This document shows positions 1 to 7,284 of a stretch of DNA of 64,000 bases, one piece after another. The first letter of the stretch is position 1; each line of letters starts with the position of its first letter. Source of the stretch: an uncultured Lachnospiraceae bacterium (GTDB lineage: Bacteria > Bacillota > Clostridia > Lachnospirales > Lachnospiraceae); NCBI GenBank assembly GCA_910578825.1, contig CAJTSB010000004.1, positions 62,780-126,779 of the forward strand, written 5' to 3'. Below the pieces are notes generated by a model, which was not told where the DNA came from, ran no database searches, and saw only the letters and a program-made list of their open reading frames with translations. The position numbers were made by a program, and so were the translations under genes.

Positions 1-163
1 CTCCGCCGATAGATCCAGCCTGAGCAGAAGTTAAGTCACCGTTGTAACCCTCTTTTAAAGGTACTCCAATCTCAGATGCAACTTCCTGTTTAAAACGGTT
101 CATAGCCTCTTTTGCCTGAGGTACTGCCATTTTGCTCGTGTTAGATGCAGAATTACTTGCCAT
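1..163 (-). CDS. alpha/beta-type small acid-soluble spore protein (3' end outside window)
   Basis: The minus strand opens at an ATG (163-161) behind a strong GGAGGTGA ribosome binding site and reads 54 codons to the window edge. The peptide contains VPQAKEAMNRFKQEVASEIG and then YNGDLTSAQAGSIGG, which are the two conserved blocks of alpha/beta SASPs. These proteins coat DNA in the forespore, shift it towards an A-like form and protect it from UV and heat; the GPR protease degrades them at germination. The gene runs off the window, so only the last few residues are missing. Family identity is very secure; which paralogue it is cannot be said. Confidence 0.95.
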   Translation of the reverse strand, partial: MASNSASNTSKMAVPQAKEAMNRFKQEVASEIGVPLKEGYNGDLTSAQAGSIGG

Positions 164-211
164 TTGATTCACCTCCAAATGTTTTTCTTTTTTGTTGTTT
201 TTCTGATAAGA

Positions 212-247
212 ACATCATTCCGAAATGGGTCATTCCAGGAATGATGT
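212..247. promoter_or_regulatory. inverted-repeat cluster upstream of SASP gene
   Basis: ACATCATTCC (212-221) and GGAATGATGT (238-247) are perfect 10-bp inverted repeats. Inside them TCATTCC-a-GGAATGA (230-244) forms a second, nested palindrome sharing the right arm. The structure could be a protein-binding operator or alternative hairpins in the SASP leader. No binding protein can be named. Confidence 0.45.
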
Positions 248-372
248 CCGTTTCGAAACTCCGTCGCTTATCATGGTGTTATTATTTGTCATGGAAAAAA
301 TAATATGAATGGTAATTTTTGTTACTTTTGAAAGAGGAAATTTAAAAGAGGAAAACGTTATCATAAATAATG

Positions 373-381
373 TGATATAAT
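373..381 (+). promoter_or_regulatory. extended -10 promoter of Rrf2 gene
   Basis: TGATATAAT (373-381) is a consensus extended -10 with no good -35 at 17 bp. It lies about 90 bp before the chosen Rrf2 start at 472. Confidence 0.45.
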
Positions 382-471
382 AAAAAAGAAATATATGCGA
401 TAGCGGATGTTTATATGCTGCCATGCAAAGGACGGGCAGAATTACTGGATGGAAAGGTGAGTGGTAAGGAC

Positions 472-915
472 ATGCAGATTTCCAGTCGTTTTACATTGGC
501 AATTCATATTTTTGCCTGTATAGATGTTTTTGGAGAGGAATATAAAGTGACAAGTGATTTCCTGGCTGGGAGCACGAATGTGAATCCTGTTGTTATCCGG
601 AAAATTTTAGGACAGCTCAAGGGAGCAGGATTGATTACTGTGGCACGGGGAACCGGAGGTACAGCGGCAGCCAGACCGTTTAACGAAATAACATTTTTGG
701 ATGTTTATCGAGCCGTGGAATGTACGCCGAACGGAGAATTATTTCATTTTCATGAGAATCCCAGTGCGAATTGCCCGGTAGGAAGGAATATTCATCATAT
801 TTTGGACGACAAACTTATTCGGGTACAGGATGCGATGGAGCGGGAACTTGCGTCCATTACATTGGAAGATTTAAAGAAGGATACAGAAAAATATCTGAAT
901 TGTAGAAGTGAATAA
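472..915 (+). CDS. Rrf2-family transcriptional regulator (YwnA-like)
   Basis: A 147-residue winged-helix regulator. It begins MQISSRFTLAIHIFAC, the usual Rrf2 opening, and has the recognition region NPVVIRKILGQLKGAGLI followed by the wing GTGGTAAARP. The sequence GELFHFHENPSANCPVG in the second half is typical of YwnA-type members rather than IscR or CymR. Only isolated cysteines are present, so an Fe-S cluster is not indicated. An earlier in-frame ATG at 415 would add 19 unconserved residues; 472 fits the family and has GGTAAGGA before it. It precedes a YwnB-like oxidoreductase, as ywnA-ywnB do in Bacillus, and probably controls the dyads at 992-1063. Confidence 0.88.
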   Translation: MQISSRFTLAIHIFACIDVFGEEYKVTSDFLAGSTNVNPVVIRKILGQLKGAGLITVARGTGGTAAARPFNEITFLDVYRAVECTPNGELFHFHENPSANCPVGRNIHHILDDKLIRVQDAMERELASITLEDLKKDTEKYLNCRSE

Positions 916-991
916 AACCAGAAAATTTCAGGGTGTAGGGAATATAAGTGAACACATAATCCGATATGCCTTGAAATTTTTTATGAATTTT

Positions 992-1063
992 GATGTAACT
1001 ATTGACATTACAACGAAGAGGCGCTATATTAAATATGCGAGATGTAATAATGATAGTTACATC
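992..1063 (+). promoter_or_regulatory. promoter bracketed by two copies of a 23-bp dyad operator
   Basis: A near-consensus SigA promoter is present: TTGACA (1002-1007), 17-bp spacer, TATATT (1025-1030). It is flanked by two copies of GATGTAA-N9-TTACATC. The copy at 1041-1063 is a perfect dyad just after the start point. The copy at 992-1014 ends TTACAAC, one mismatch, and covers the -35. In addition GATGTAACTAT (992-1002) is the exact reverse complement of 1053-1063. The arrangement suggests cooperative or looped repression. The adjacent Rrf2 protein is the obvious but unproven ligand; HxlR or MarR proteins can use similar GTAA/TTAC sites. Confidence 0.75.
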
Positions 1064-1098
1064 AAAACAAATACAAAGTTTTTAAGGAGGTAATCACT

Positions 1099-1728
1099 AT
1101 GAAGATTGCAGTAGTTTGTGCGAATGGTAAGGCAGGAAAGCTAATTACAAAGGAGGCAATGGATAGAGGATTTGACGTTACGGCAGTTGTTCGAGGAGAA
1201 AATCAATCGGTTGCCCAAAAAGTTATCAAAAAGGATTTGTTTGAGCTGGAAACAGATGACATTGCAGAGTTTGACGTGCTGGTAGATGCCTGTGGGGGAT
1301 GGACAGAAGATACCATTCCATCCATTCCCAAAGCGGCAGAATACCTAAGTAATCTTGTGACAGGGACTGATAAAAGGCTTGTTGTTATCGGCGGTGCGGG
1401 CAGCCTTTTTGTAAATCCGGAACATACGCTTACCGTTGCGGATGGAGCGGATTTTCCGGAAGCATTTCAACCTTTGGCAGCAGCTCATCAGACAGCACTG
1501 GATGGACTTCGTGGAAAAAAAGATGTAAAATGGACGTATATCAGTCCCGCTGTAGATTTTCAGGCAGATGGTGTGCGCAGTGGTGCGTACATCCTTGGAG
1601 GGGAAGAGCTGACCTTGAACGAAAAGGGGGAGAGCATTATCAGTTACGCGGATTATGCGATTGCCCTGGTTGACGAGATTGAAAAGGGTAATCATATAAA
1701 ACAGAGAATTTCGGTTGTCAGAAAATAG
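1099..1728 (+). CDS. NAD(P)-binding Rossmann-fold oxidoreductase (YwnB/NmrA-like)
   Basis: A 209-residue atypical short-chain dehydrogenase. The N-terminus MKIAVVCANGKAGKLI is the Rossmann dinucleotide loop in the form N-G-x-A-G. VDACGGW, LVVIGGAGSLFV and TYISPAVDF are typical of the YwnB/NmrA-like class. Such proteins bind NAD(P)H and are thought to sense or adjust redox state; the substrate is unknown. Translation starts behind AAGGAGG. The next gene begins 11 bp after its stop, so it is the first gene of a unit with the sirtuin and macrodomain genes, driven by the promoter at 1002-1030. Family assignment is firm, biochemical role open. Confidence 0.85.
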   Translation: MKIAVVCANGKAGKLITKEAMDRGFDVTAVVRGENQSVAQKVIKKDLFELETDDIAEFDVLVDACGGWTEDTIPSIPKAAEYLSNLVTGTDKRLVVIGGAGSLFVNPEHTLTVADGADFPEAFQPLAAAHQTALDGLRGKKDVKWTYISPAVDFQADGVRSGAYILGGEELTLNEKGESIISYADYAIALVDEIEKGNHIKQRISVVRK

Positions 1729-1738
1729 GGCGGTGTTT

Positions 1739-2692
1739 ATGTTGAATCAGGAGATATTTTCATTTGACAAAGTGACGGATGCTATCAACAGGCTGCGCGA
1801 AACATTGAGCACGGCGGATACTGTGCTCATCGGCGCGGGCGCAGGTCTTTCTGTTTCCGCGGGATTTACCTATGCAGGAAAACGGTTTGACAGATACTTT
1901 GATGACTTTGCGCGCAAATATCATTTTCAGGATATGTATGCCGGCGGTTTTTATCCCTATGAGACTTTGGAAGAGCATTGGGCTTACTGGAGCCGATATA
2001 TCTATATTAATCGGTATATGAGTGCGCCGAAACCAGTTTATGATAAACTGTATGATCTGGTGAAGGGTAAGGATTATTTTGTGTTGACGACAAATGTGGA
2101 TCATTGTTTTCAGAAGGCCGGATTTGATAAGCGCAGGTTGTTTTATACGCAGGGTGATTACGGTCTGTTTCAGTGCAGCAGACCGTGCCATCCGAAAACG
2201 TATGATAATGAGTCTGTTATCCGAAAAATGGTCGAGGCACAGGGCTATAGGTTTGAGGATGATGGAGCATTGGTTTTGCCGGAAGGGATTTCACCTGAAA
2301 TGACGGTTCCATCGGAGTTGATTCCATATTGTCCGGTGTGTGGGAAACCCATGAGCATGAACCTCCGGGCAGATGAGACTTTTGTGGAGGATGAAGGCTG
2401 GCATTTGGCGGCAAAGCGGTATGCAGAATTCTTGAGAAATCATCGGAAAGGAAATATATTGTTCTTAGAGGCAGCGGTCGGTTTCAATACCCCTGGCATT
2501 ATCAAGTACCCCTTCTGGCAGATGACAGCGGAAAATCCGAAATCAGTGTATGTTTGTATAAATTATGGGGAGGCAGTTTGTCCAAAGGAGATTTCCGCTC
2601 AGTCTATTTGTATTGATGGTGATATAGGAGATGTGGTTTGTCAGTTAAATAACGGTGCAAGGGCAGCGGACGCATTGATTTTATATAAATAG
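1739..2692 (+). CDS. class M sirtuin (SirTM), protein ADP-ribosyltransferase type
   Basis: 317 residues. The NAD-binding motif GAGAGLS is at 32-38 and TTNVDH at 117-122. Zinc cysteines are C146, C150, C198 and C201. At the position of the catalytic histidine of deacetylase sirtuins (xHG) the sequence is TQG, with Gln138. That replacement and the large insertion before the second zinc pair mark class M sirtuins, which in staphylococci and streptococci ADP-ribosylate a lipoylated GcvH-like protein. The start at 1739 is preferred over a TTG at 1715 that would lie inside the upstream gene. The next gene, a zinc macrodomain, starts 24 bp downstream and is the usual partner. No lipoyl carrier or lipoate ligase gene lies nearby. 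The target is therefore unknown. Confidence 0.88.
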   Translation: MLNQEIFSFDKVTDAINRLRETLSTADTVLIGAGAGLSVSAGFTYAGKRFDRYFDDFARKYHFQDMYAGGFYPYETLEEHWAYWSRYIYINRYMSAPKPVYDKLYDLVKGKDYFVLTTNVDHCFQKAGFDKRRLFYTQGDYGLFQCSRPCHPKTYDNESVIRKMVEAQGYRFEDDGALVLPEGISPEMTVPSELIPYCPVCGKPMSMNLRADETFVEDEGWHLAAKRYAEFLRNHRKGNILFLEAAVGFNTPGIIKYPFWQMTAENPKSVYVCINYGEAVCPKEISAQSICIDGDIGDVVCQLNNGARAADALILYK

Positions 2693-2716
2693 CCCGGATT
2701 GAAAGGAGGAACGCAC

Positions 2717-3496
2717 ATGACGCAGAGTGAGAAAAGGCGGTATCTGATAGAAAAGCTGTTGTCAGAGCAGCCGCAATATAAAGATATGGAACTTCCGGAC
2801 AGCACAGAGGAACAAAAACGGCTGCTCAGAAGTCTTATGAATATACGTGCGCCTCGTCCGATTGGAAAAGAATTTCTTAAGGTGCAGGACGAGTACCTGA
2901 GTGAGGAGGTCAGAGAGAAGGGGGTTATTGACAGCGAATTTCTGCCGGTGTCTCCGATTGACAGTCGCCTGGCGTTCTGGCGTGGAGATATTACCACATT
3001 AAAGATTGATGCGATTGTAAATGCTGCCAACAGTGCTTTAAGGGGATGTTTTGTACCCTGCCACTCCTGTATAGATAACATCATTCACAGCGTTAGCGGT
3101 ATCCAGCTGCGTCTTGCCTGTGATGAGTTGATGACGAAACAGGGACACGAGGAGCCGACAGGAAAAGCCAAAATCACGCCGGCTTTTAATTTGCCTTGCC
3201 GCTATGTACTTCATACAGTTGGCCCGATTGTATCTGGCATATTGACAAAAAAACATTGTCAACAGCTTGCGGATTGTTATAAATCCTGTTTGGAACTGGC
3301 GTCTGATAGGGGATTAAGGAGCATTGCATTTTGCTGTATTTCCACAGGTGAATTTCATTTTCCGCAAAAGGCGGCGGCTGAGATTGCGGTGCGGACGGTT
3401 ACAGATTTTTTGCAGGACAATACACAGATTGAAAAGGTTGTATTCAATGTATTCAAGCAGGAGGATTACAATATTTACAAAGATATTATTTTGTGA
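2717..3496 (+). CDS. zinc-containing macrodomain ADP-ribosylhydrolase
   Basis: 259 residues. The macrodomain spans roughly 85-255: WRGDITTL (88-95), IVNAANSAL (100-108), the loop GCFVPCHSCIDNIIH (110-124) and ISTGEFHFP (208-216). C111, H116 and C118 match the Cys-His-Cys zinc site of the SirTM-linked macrodomains, which remove ADP-ribose from protein. The first 80 residues form the helical N-terminal extension usual for this class. The start at 2717 follows AAAGGAGG; the TTG at 2699 overlaps that site and is rejected. The gene sits directly behind the sirtuin gene, so the two should form a writer and eraser pair. Confidence 0.9.
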   Translation: MTQSEKRRYLIEKLLSEQPQYKDMELPDSTEEQKRLLRSLMNIRAPRPIGKEFLKVQDEYLSEEVREKGVIDSEFLPVSPIDSRLAFWRGDITTLKIDAIVNAANSALRGCFVPCHSCIDNIIHSVSGIQLRLACDELMTKQGHEEPTGKAKITPAFNLPCRYVLHTVGPIVSGILTKKHCQQLADCYKSCLELASDRGLRSIAFCCISTGEFHFPQKAAAEIAVRTVTDFLQDNTQIEKVVFNVFKQEDYNIYKDIIL

Positions 3497-3582
3497 TATA
3501 AAGAAAAAGACCATAGTGAAGAATATAAATCGGGAAAAGAGGGACAGAAGATGAAACTGGAATGTGAATTCTTCCAGGCGTT

Positions 3583-4182
3583 ATGATGTACGATAAAGAC
3601 ATCCGGGAGCCGTTGTTTGAATTTCTGGAAGAATATTATGGCAAGCTGCGCATCATAGAAGAGAAGAAGATGGGCAGGTCACGGGCGGATGTGGTGATGA
3701 TTCTTCCGGACGCAGTCTGCGGTCTGGAAATTAAAAGCGATGCGGACACATACGCCAGGCTTTCGCGTCAGGTAAAAGACTACAACCTGTATTACGATTA
3801 TAATTTTATTGTGGCAGGCACCCGTCATGCGCATCATGTAGCGGAACATGTGCCGGACTGGTGGGGGATTATTACTGTCGAGTTGGAAGACGGCAGACCG
3901 GATTTTTATGTACTTCGGAAACCGCAGGAAAATCCGCAGGTAGACTGGAAGAAGAAAATGAGCCTCTTGTGGCGTCCGGAGCTTGTTCATATTCAGGAAT
4001 TGAATCAGATGCCAAAGTATAAAGAAAAGAGCAAGCAGTTTGTTATTGAGAAGATTCTGCTCAAGGTCCCGAGGGAAAAGTTGTATCCGCAAATCAGTCA
4101 GGAGCTGTTTGAGCGGGATTATACGAAGATTGCAGAGCAAATTAGATCATACAGAAAAGGCAAACGTAAATCTTCAGGATAA
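3583..4182 (+). CDS. sce7726-family protein, PD-(D/E)XK nuclease-like
   Basis: 199 residues. The core resembles a PD-(D/E)XK active site: EE at 26-27, SRADVVMI with D36, GLEIKSD with E49 and K51, and Q63 in RLSRQVKDY. This arrangement is typical of the sce7726 family, whose function is not established. W94-W95 and the conserved stretch up to the KMSLLWRPEL region lie further on; the C-terminus is basic (RKGKRKSSG). It begins 87 bp after the macrodomain gene, so transcription with that unit is possible but unproven. The ribosome binding site is weak. An 11-codon ORF (3551-3586) with its own ATG ends across the ATGATG start, which could couple translation. Confidence 0.72.
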   Translation: MMYDKDIREPLFEFLEEYYGKLRIIEEKKMGRSRADVVMILPDAVCGLEIKSDADTYARLSRQVKDYNLYYDYNFIVAGTRHAHHVAEHVPDWWGIITVELEDGRPDFYVLRKPQENPQVDWKKKMSLLWRPELVHIQELNQMPKYKEKSKQFVIEKILLKVPREKLYPQISQELFERDYTKIAEQIRSYRKGKRKSSG

Positions 4183-4267
4183 CTATGGAAATAGAATCAT
4201 GGAAACAGAACGATTTAAGCATATATCATAAAAGTAGATTAATGATTCAGGAATGGAGGAAATTATA

Positions 4268-4819
4268 ATGAAAAAAATCGGAATTTTTCTGGCGGATGGA
4301 TTTGAAGAGATTGAAGGGTTGACCGTGGTAGACATTTTGCGCCGTGCGGGTGTGGAGGCTCAGATGATTTCCATTATGGGAAAGAAGGAAATTTCTGGTT
4401 CCCATAATATCCATGTGCAGGCGGATGTGTGTTATGAGGATGTGGATTTTACAGAACTTGACGGCGTTGTGCTGCCGGGCGGAATGCCGGGAACGCTGAA
4501 TCTTGGCGCACATGCAGGCGTAAATGAGACCGTGAAATCTTTTGCAGAGGAAGGGAAACTTGTGGCGGCCGTGTGTGCAGCGCCCAGCGTGCTTGGACAG
4601 GCAGGGCTGTTGGAGGGAAAAAAGGCAGCCTGCTATCCGGGATATGAGGACAAACTAACCGGTGCAGAGGTGGTATATGATGAGGTTGCAGAGGCAGGAA
4701 ACATCATTACCAGCCGGGGAATGGGAACGACAATTGCCTTTGCGCTGCGCATTCTGGCGTATCTGGAAAGCGAAGAAAAGGCTGCGCAAATGGCAGAAAA
4801 GATTGTTTATAGGCAGTAG
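4268..4819 (+). CDS. DJ-1/PfpI family protein (YajL/ThiJ-like)
   Basis: 183 residues of the DJ-1 superfamily. The conserved nucleophile is C103 in AAVCAAPSVLG, and the assisting glutamate is E16 in GFEEIEGLTVVD. GGMPG at 71-75 forms the oxyanion-side loop. DJ-1 homologues have been linked to oxidative stress defence and to glyoxalase or deglycase activity; the physiological reaction is debated. The start at 4268 follows GGAGG with good spacing, while the ATG at 4253 lies before that site. It appears to be a single gene on the same strand as its neighbours. Confidence 0.9.
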   Translation: MKKIGIFLADGFEEIEGLTVVDILRRAGVEAQMISIMGKKEISGSHNIHVQADVCYEDVDFTELDGVVLPGGMPGTLNLGAHAGVNETVKSFAEEGKLVAAVCAAPSVLGQAGLLEGKKAACYPGYEDKLTGAEVVYDEVAEAGNIITSRGMGTTIAFALRILAYLESEEKAAQMAEKIVYRQ

Positions 4820-4906
4820 AATTTTTTGTAATGAAAAGCCCCTTGTTCCAATATACATGATACAAAAGAATAATGTCCCTGTGTATTAGGGGCAGGAGAG
4901 ATGATT

Positions 4907-5713
4907 ATGCTGAAAAAAATAAAAGCAAAATCCTTCGTTCTGGTATGCGGTATATTTGTAGGGGCTTTTTTTCTGGGACGAATGGCAGCCCAGGTTGTCC
5001 CGGCAGCAACGGCAATTATCCAGTCGGGCGCGGATGGCAACTGGGGGTTGAGTTTTCAGGAGGATGGAAAGCCCCCGGTAGCAAATGCCAGTTTTGAGGA
5101 ATTGGCGAAGTACAATGCCTTTTATGCGGAGAATACGCAGGAGAAAGTGCTCTATCTGACGTTTGACTGTGGATTTGAGAATGGGAATACGCCGTTAATT
5201 TTGGATGCGTTGAAGAAACACAACGCAAAGGCAGCATTTTTCGTAGTCGGCAATTTTATTGAGACGAGTCCGGATCTTGTGAAACGCATGGTGGAGGAAG
5301 GGCATATTGTGGGCAACCACAGTTACCATCATCCCGATATGTCCCAGATGGGCAAAGAAGAGTTTACGGCGGAACTTGGGGAGCTGGAAACACTGTATGA
5401 GCAGACGGTGGGAACGCCCATGGCAAAATACTTTCGTCCGCCTCAGGGCAAGTACAGTGAAAATTGTCTGCAGATTGCCAAAGACGCTGGTTATAAGACC
5501 TGTTTTTGGAGCCTGGCATATGTGGACTGGAATCAGGACAGTCAGCCCACACATGAAGAAGCTTTTGACAAACTGCTGAAACGGGTGCATCCGGGAGCGA
5601 TTGTGCTGTTACATAACACATCCAAAACAAACGGTGAAATTCTGGATGAACTTCTGACAAAATGGGAGCAGATGGGGTATACCTTCAAATCCCTGGATGA
5701 ACTGCCGGTTTGA
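4907..5713 (+). CDS. polysaccharide deacetylase, PdaA-like (spore cortex delta-lactam type)
   Basis: 268 residues: an N-terminal membrane anchor (about 8-28) and an extracellular NodB domain (about 80-265). NodB motifs visible are TFDCGFENG (85-93), HSYHHPD (138-144), RPPQGKYS (177-184) and LLHN (234-237). The DCG in place of DDG and the overall layout are those of PdaA-type muramic acid deacetylases, which make muramic delta-lactam in spore cortex peptidoglycan, a mark recognised by germination enzymes. The start at 4907 has AGGAG 8 bp upstream; the ATG at 4901 is too close to it. Family certain, PdaA subgroup likely. Confidence 0.88.
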   Translation: MLKKIKAKSFVLVCGIFVGAFFLGRMAAQVVPAATAIIQSGADGNWGLSFQEDGKPPVANASFEELAKYNAFYAENTQEKVLYLTFDCGFENGNTPLILDALKKHNAKAAFFVVGNFIETSPDLVKRMVEEGHIVGNHSYHHPDMSQMGKEEFTAELGELETLYEQTVGTPMAKYFRPPQGKYSENCLQIAKDAGYKTCFWSLAYVDWNQDSQPTHEEAFDKLLKRVHPGAIVLLHNTSKTNGEILDELLTKWEQMGYTFKSLDELPV

Positions 5714-6101
5714 GAATATGCAGGTTCCTATCCATCGAGACGGGCGGATAGGCGAATCATCTGTAGGAAGGGCAGGGACGCTGGCAAGCTGTCAGTGTTT
5801 CTGCTCTTTGCGGTACCAGTAAAATGTCTGCAAGCAGAAGCGACCTGAATCAGGTGGCTATAGCTGTCTGACGAACCAGAAACAGTATTACCTGAATAAC
5901 GATCCGAAAGCTGCAATCGAAAGAGGAACGATTGATGCAGTGTAGGGATTGACAAAATGCAATATTTTTTGTATGATACATATACTTTAATGATTTAAAC
6001 TTTAACAATTTAAAGCGAAGGCGCAAATGGAGAAATGTTTGCCGACCGCTGTCCGGAAATGAAAATTGTCTGGAAAGGCACATGAAATGGAGGAAACAGG
6101 G
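5714..6101. other. long intergenic region with possible relic coding segment
   Basis: No intact gene is visible in 5714-5948. A short open stretch ending at the TAG at 5943-5945 reads GYSCLTNQKQYYLNNDPKAA and on to RGTIDAV, which looks protein-like but has no start and is interrupted upstream by stops in every frame. It may be the tail of a decayed gene or part of an unrecognised RNA. The last part (5949-6101) is the promoter and leader of the aldolase gene. Confidence 0.4.
5949..5977 (+). promoter_or_regulatory. SigA-type promoter of the HMGL-like gene
   Basis: TTGACA (5949-5954), 17-bp spacer, TATGAT (5972-5977). Transcription would begin near 5984 and leave a leader of about 118 nt before the start at 6102. 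Confidence 0.75.
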
Positions 6102-7085
6102 ATGTCAGAAAATTACAACAAGAGAACATTGATGGACTACAGTCCGGATATTAAGGTCTTGGATTGTACAATGAGAGATGGGGGACTGGTAAATAATTTT
6201 GGATTTACAGAAGAATTTGTCCGGGATTTATATGAATCAAATATAAGGGCGGGCGTTGACTATATGGAATTTGGTTATAAGGCGTCGAAGGATTTGTTTG
6301 ACCCTAAGGAATTCGGTAAATGGAAATTCTGTGAGGAAAAGGATATTCGTGCCGTTGTGGGGGACAATAAATCGCCATTGAAGATATCCGTGATGGCGGA
6401 TGTGGGACGCTGCGATTACCGAAAAGATATTCTGCCCAGGAAGGACAGTGTTGTCGACCTTGTCCGTGTAGCTACATACATACATCAGATTCCGGCTGCG
6501 GTAGAGATGATTGAACACATTAAGAAAAAGGGATATGAGGTGACGGTAAATATCATGGCGGTATCCAAGGTCAACAGTGATGATCTGGATGCGGCGCTTA
6601 AGATACTTTCGCAGAGCTCCGTGGATGCAATTTACCTCGTGGACAGTTTCGGTTCGTTTTATCCGGAGCAGGTTACCAAGCTTTCCAGAAAGTATGTGGA
6701 GATTGCAGACGCCTGCGGTAAGATTGTAGGAATCCATGCGCATAATAATCAGCAGCTTGCATTTGCGAATACGATTGAGGCCTGCCGTATGGGCGTTTGC
6801 CTTTTGGACGCTACGGTAAACGGTATGGGACGCGGCGCCGGGAATTGTTTTTTGGAGGCGCTTCTCAGTTTCCTGAAAAATCCGAAATATGACGAAATTC
6901 CCGTTATCCGTTTCGTGGAGAAACATATGCTGAAACTAAAGGAAGAGGGTAACGTATGGGGATATGATATTCCGTATCTGTTGACCGGAATCTTAAACAG
7001 CCATCCGTCCACAGCCATCAAATTTATTAAGGATAAGCGGACCGATTACACAAGGCTGATGCAGGAATTGATGGATCTTGAGTAG
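6102..7085 (+). CDS. HMGL/DRE-TIM aldolase catalytic domain protein
   Basis: 327 residues forming a DRE-TIM metallolyase barrel. The metal and catalytic motif is LDCTMRDGG (20-28), the HxH metal pair lies in IHAHNN (211-216), and GMGRGAGN (241-248) is the glycine-rich loop shared with 4-hydroxy-2-oxovalerate aldolase and HMG-CoA lyase. Members catalyse Claisen-type condensation or cleavage of 2-oxo acids. The substrate here cannot be told from sequence, and no pathway genes are adjacent. The start at 6102 follows GGAGG; the TTG at 6066 is a longer alternative. The gene is framed by its own promoter and terminator, so it is probably monocistronic. Confidence 0.8.
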   Translation: MSENYNKRTLMDYSPDIKVLDCTMRDGGLVNNFGFTEEFVRDLYESNIRAGVDYMEFGYKASKDLFDPKEFGKWKFCEEKDIRAVVGDNKSPLKISVMADVGRCDYRKDILPRKDSVVDLVRVATYIHQIPAAVEMIEHIKKKGYEVTVNIMAVSKVNSDDLDAALKILSQSSVDAIYLVDSFGSFYPEQVTKLSRKYVEIADACGKIVGIHAHNNQQLAFANTIEACRMGVCLLDATVNGMGRGAGNCFLEALLSFLKNPKYDEIPVIRFVEKHMLKLKEEGNVWGYDIPYLLTGILNSHPSTAIKFIKDKRTDYTRLMQELMDLE

Positions 7086-7128
7086 GACGGTGGATAGCCA
7101 TTACCGATAACATCATATTGTAGTTTGG

Positions 7129-7160
7129 ACGGTATAGTCTTTGTGGCTATACCGTTTTTT
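7129..7160 (+). terminator. intrinsic terminator after aldolase gene
   Basis: ACGGTATAG (7129-7137) pairs with CTATACCGT (7147-7155) across a 9-nt loop, followed by a run of T to 7160. It closes the aldolase transcript just before the next promoter. Confidence 0.9.
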
Positions 7161-7169
7161 GTGCAGTTA

Positions 7170-7198
7170 TTGAGGTAAGGAAAAAGTTGTGTTATACT
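7170..7198 (+). promoter_or_regulatory. promoter of the DUF3990 pair
   Basis: TTGAGG (7170-7175), 17-bp spacer, TATACT (7193-7198). A start point near 7205 excludes the GTG at 7189 as translation start and favours the ATG at 7285. Confidence 0.65.
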
Positions 7199-7284
7199 TA
7201 CATCAGATTTTGGCAGATGAAAACATAATCAAAGTCGGAGAAATCTGGTATGTTGAAAACAGGGGGAAGTTTGTGGTGGGAAAG

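Larger units (their letters stand above)
164..471. other. intergenic region between divergent SASP and Rrf2 genes
   Basis: No credible gene lies here. It holds the SASP ribosome binding site, an inverted-repeat cluster at 212-247, and the extended -10 of the Rrf2 gene near 373-381. The reading frames that cross it have no start signal and no recognisable residue pattern. Confidence 0.6.

Noticed and set aside
908..1093. 61-residue frame on the plus strand between Rrf2 and oxidoreductase genes
   Set aside because: It runs through the promoter and both operator dyads and has no protein-like pattern.
5714..5948. SRP RNA, RNase P RNA, tmRNA or 6S RNA in the intergenic region
   Set aside because: None of the conserved landmark sequences of these RNAs is present.
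7189..7284. GTG start at 7189 for the DUF3990 gene
   Set aside because: The best promoter places the transcript start after this codon, and the added residues are not part of the family pattern.
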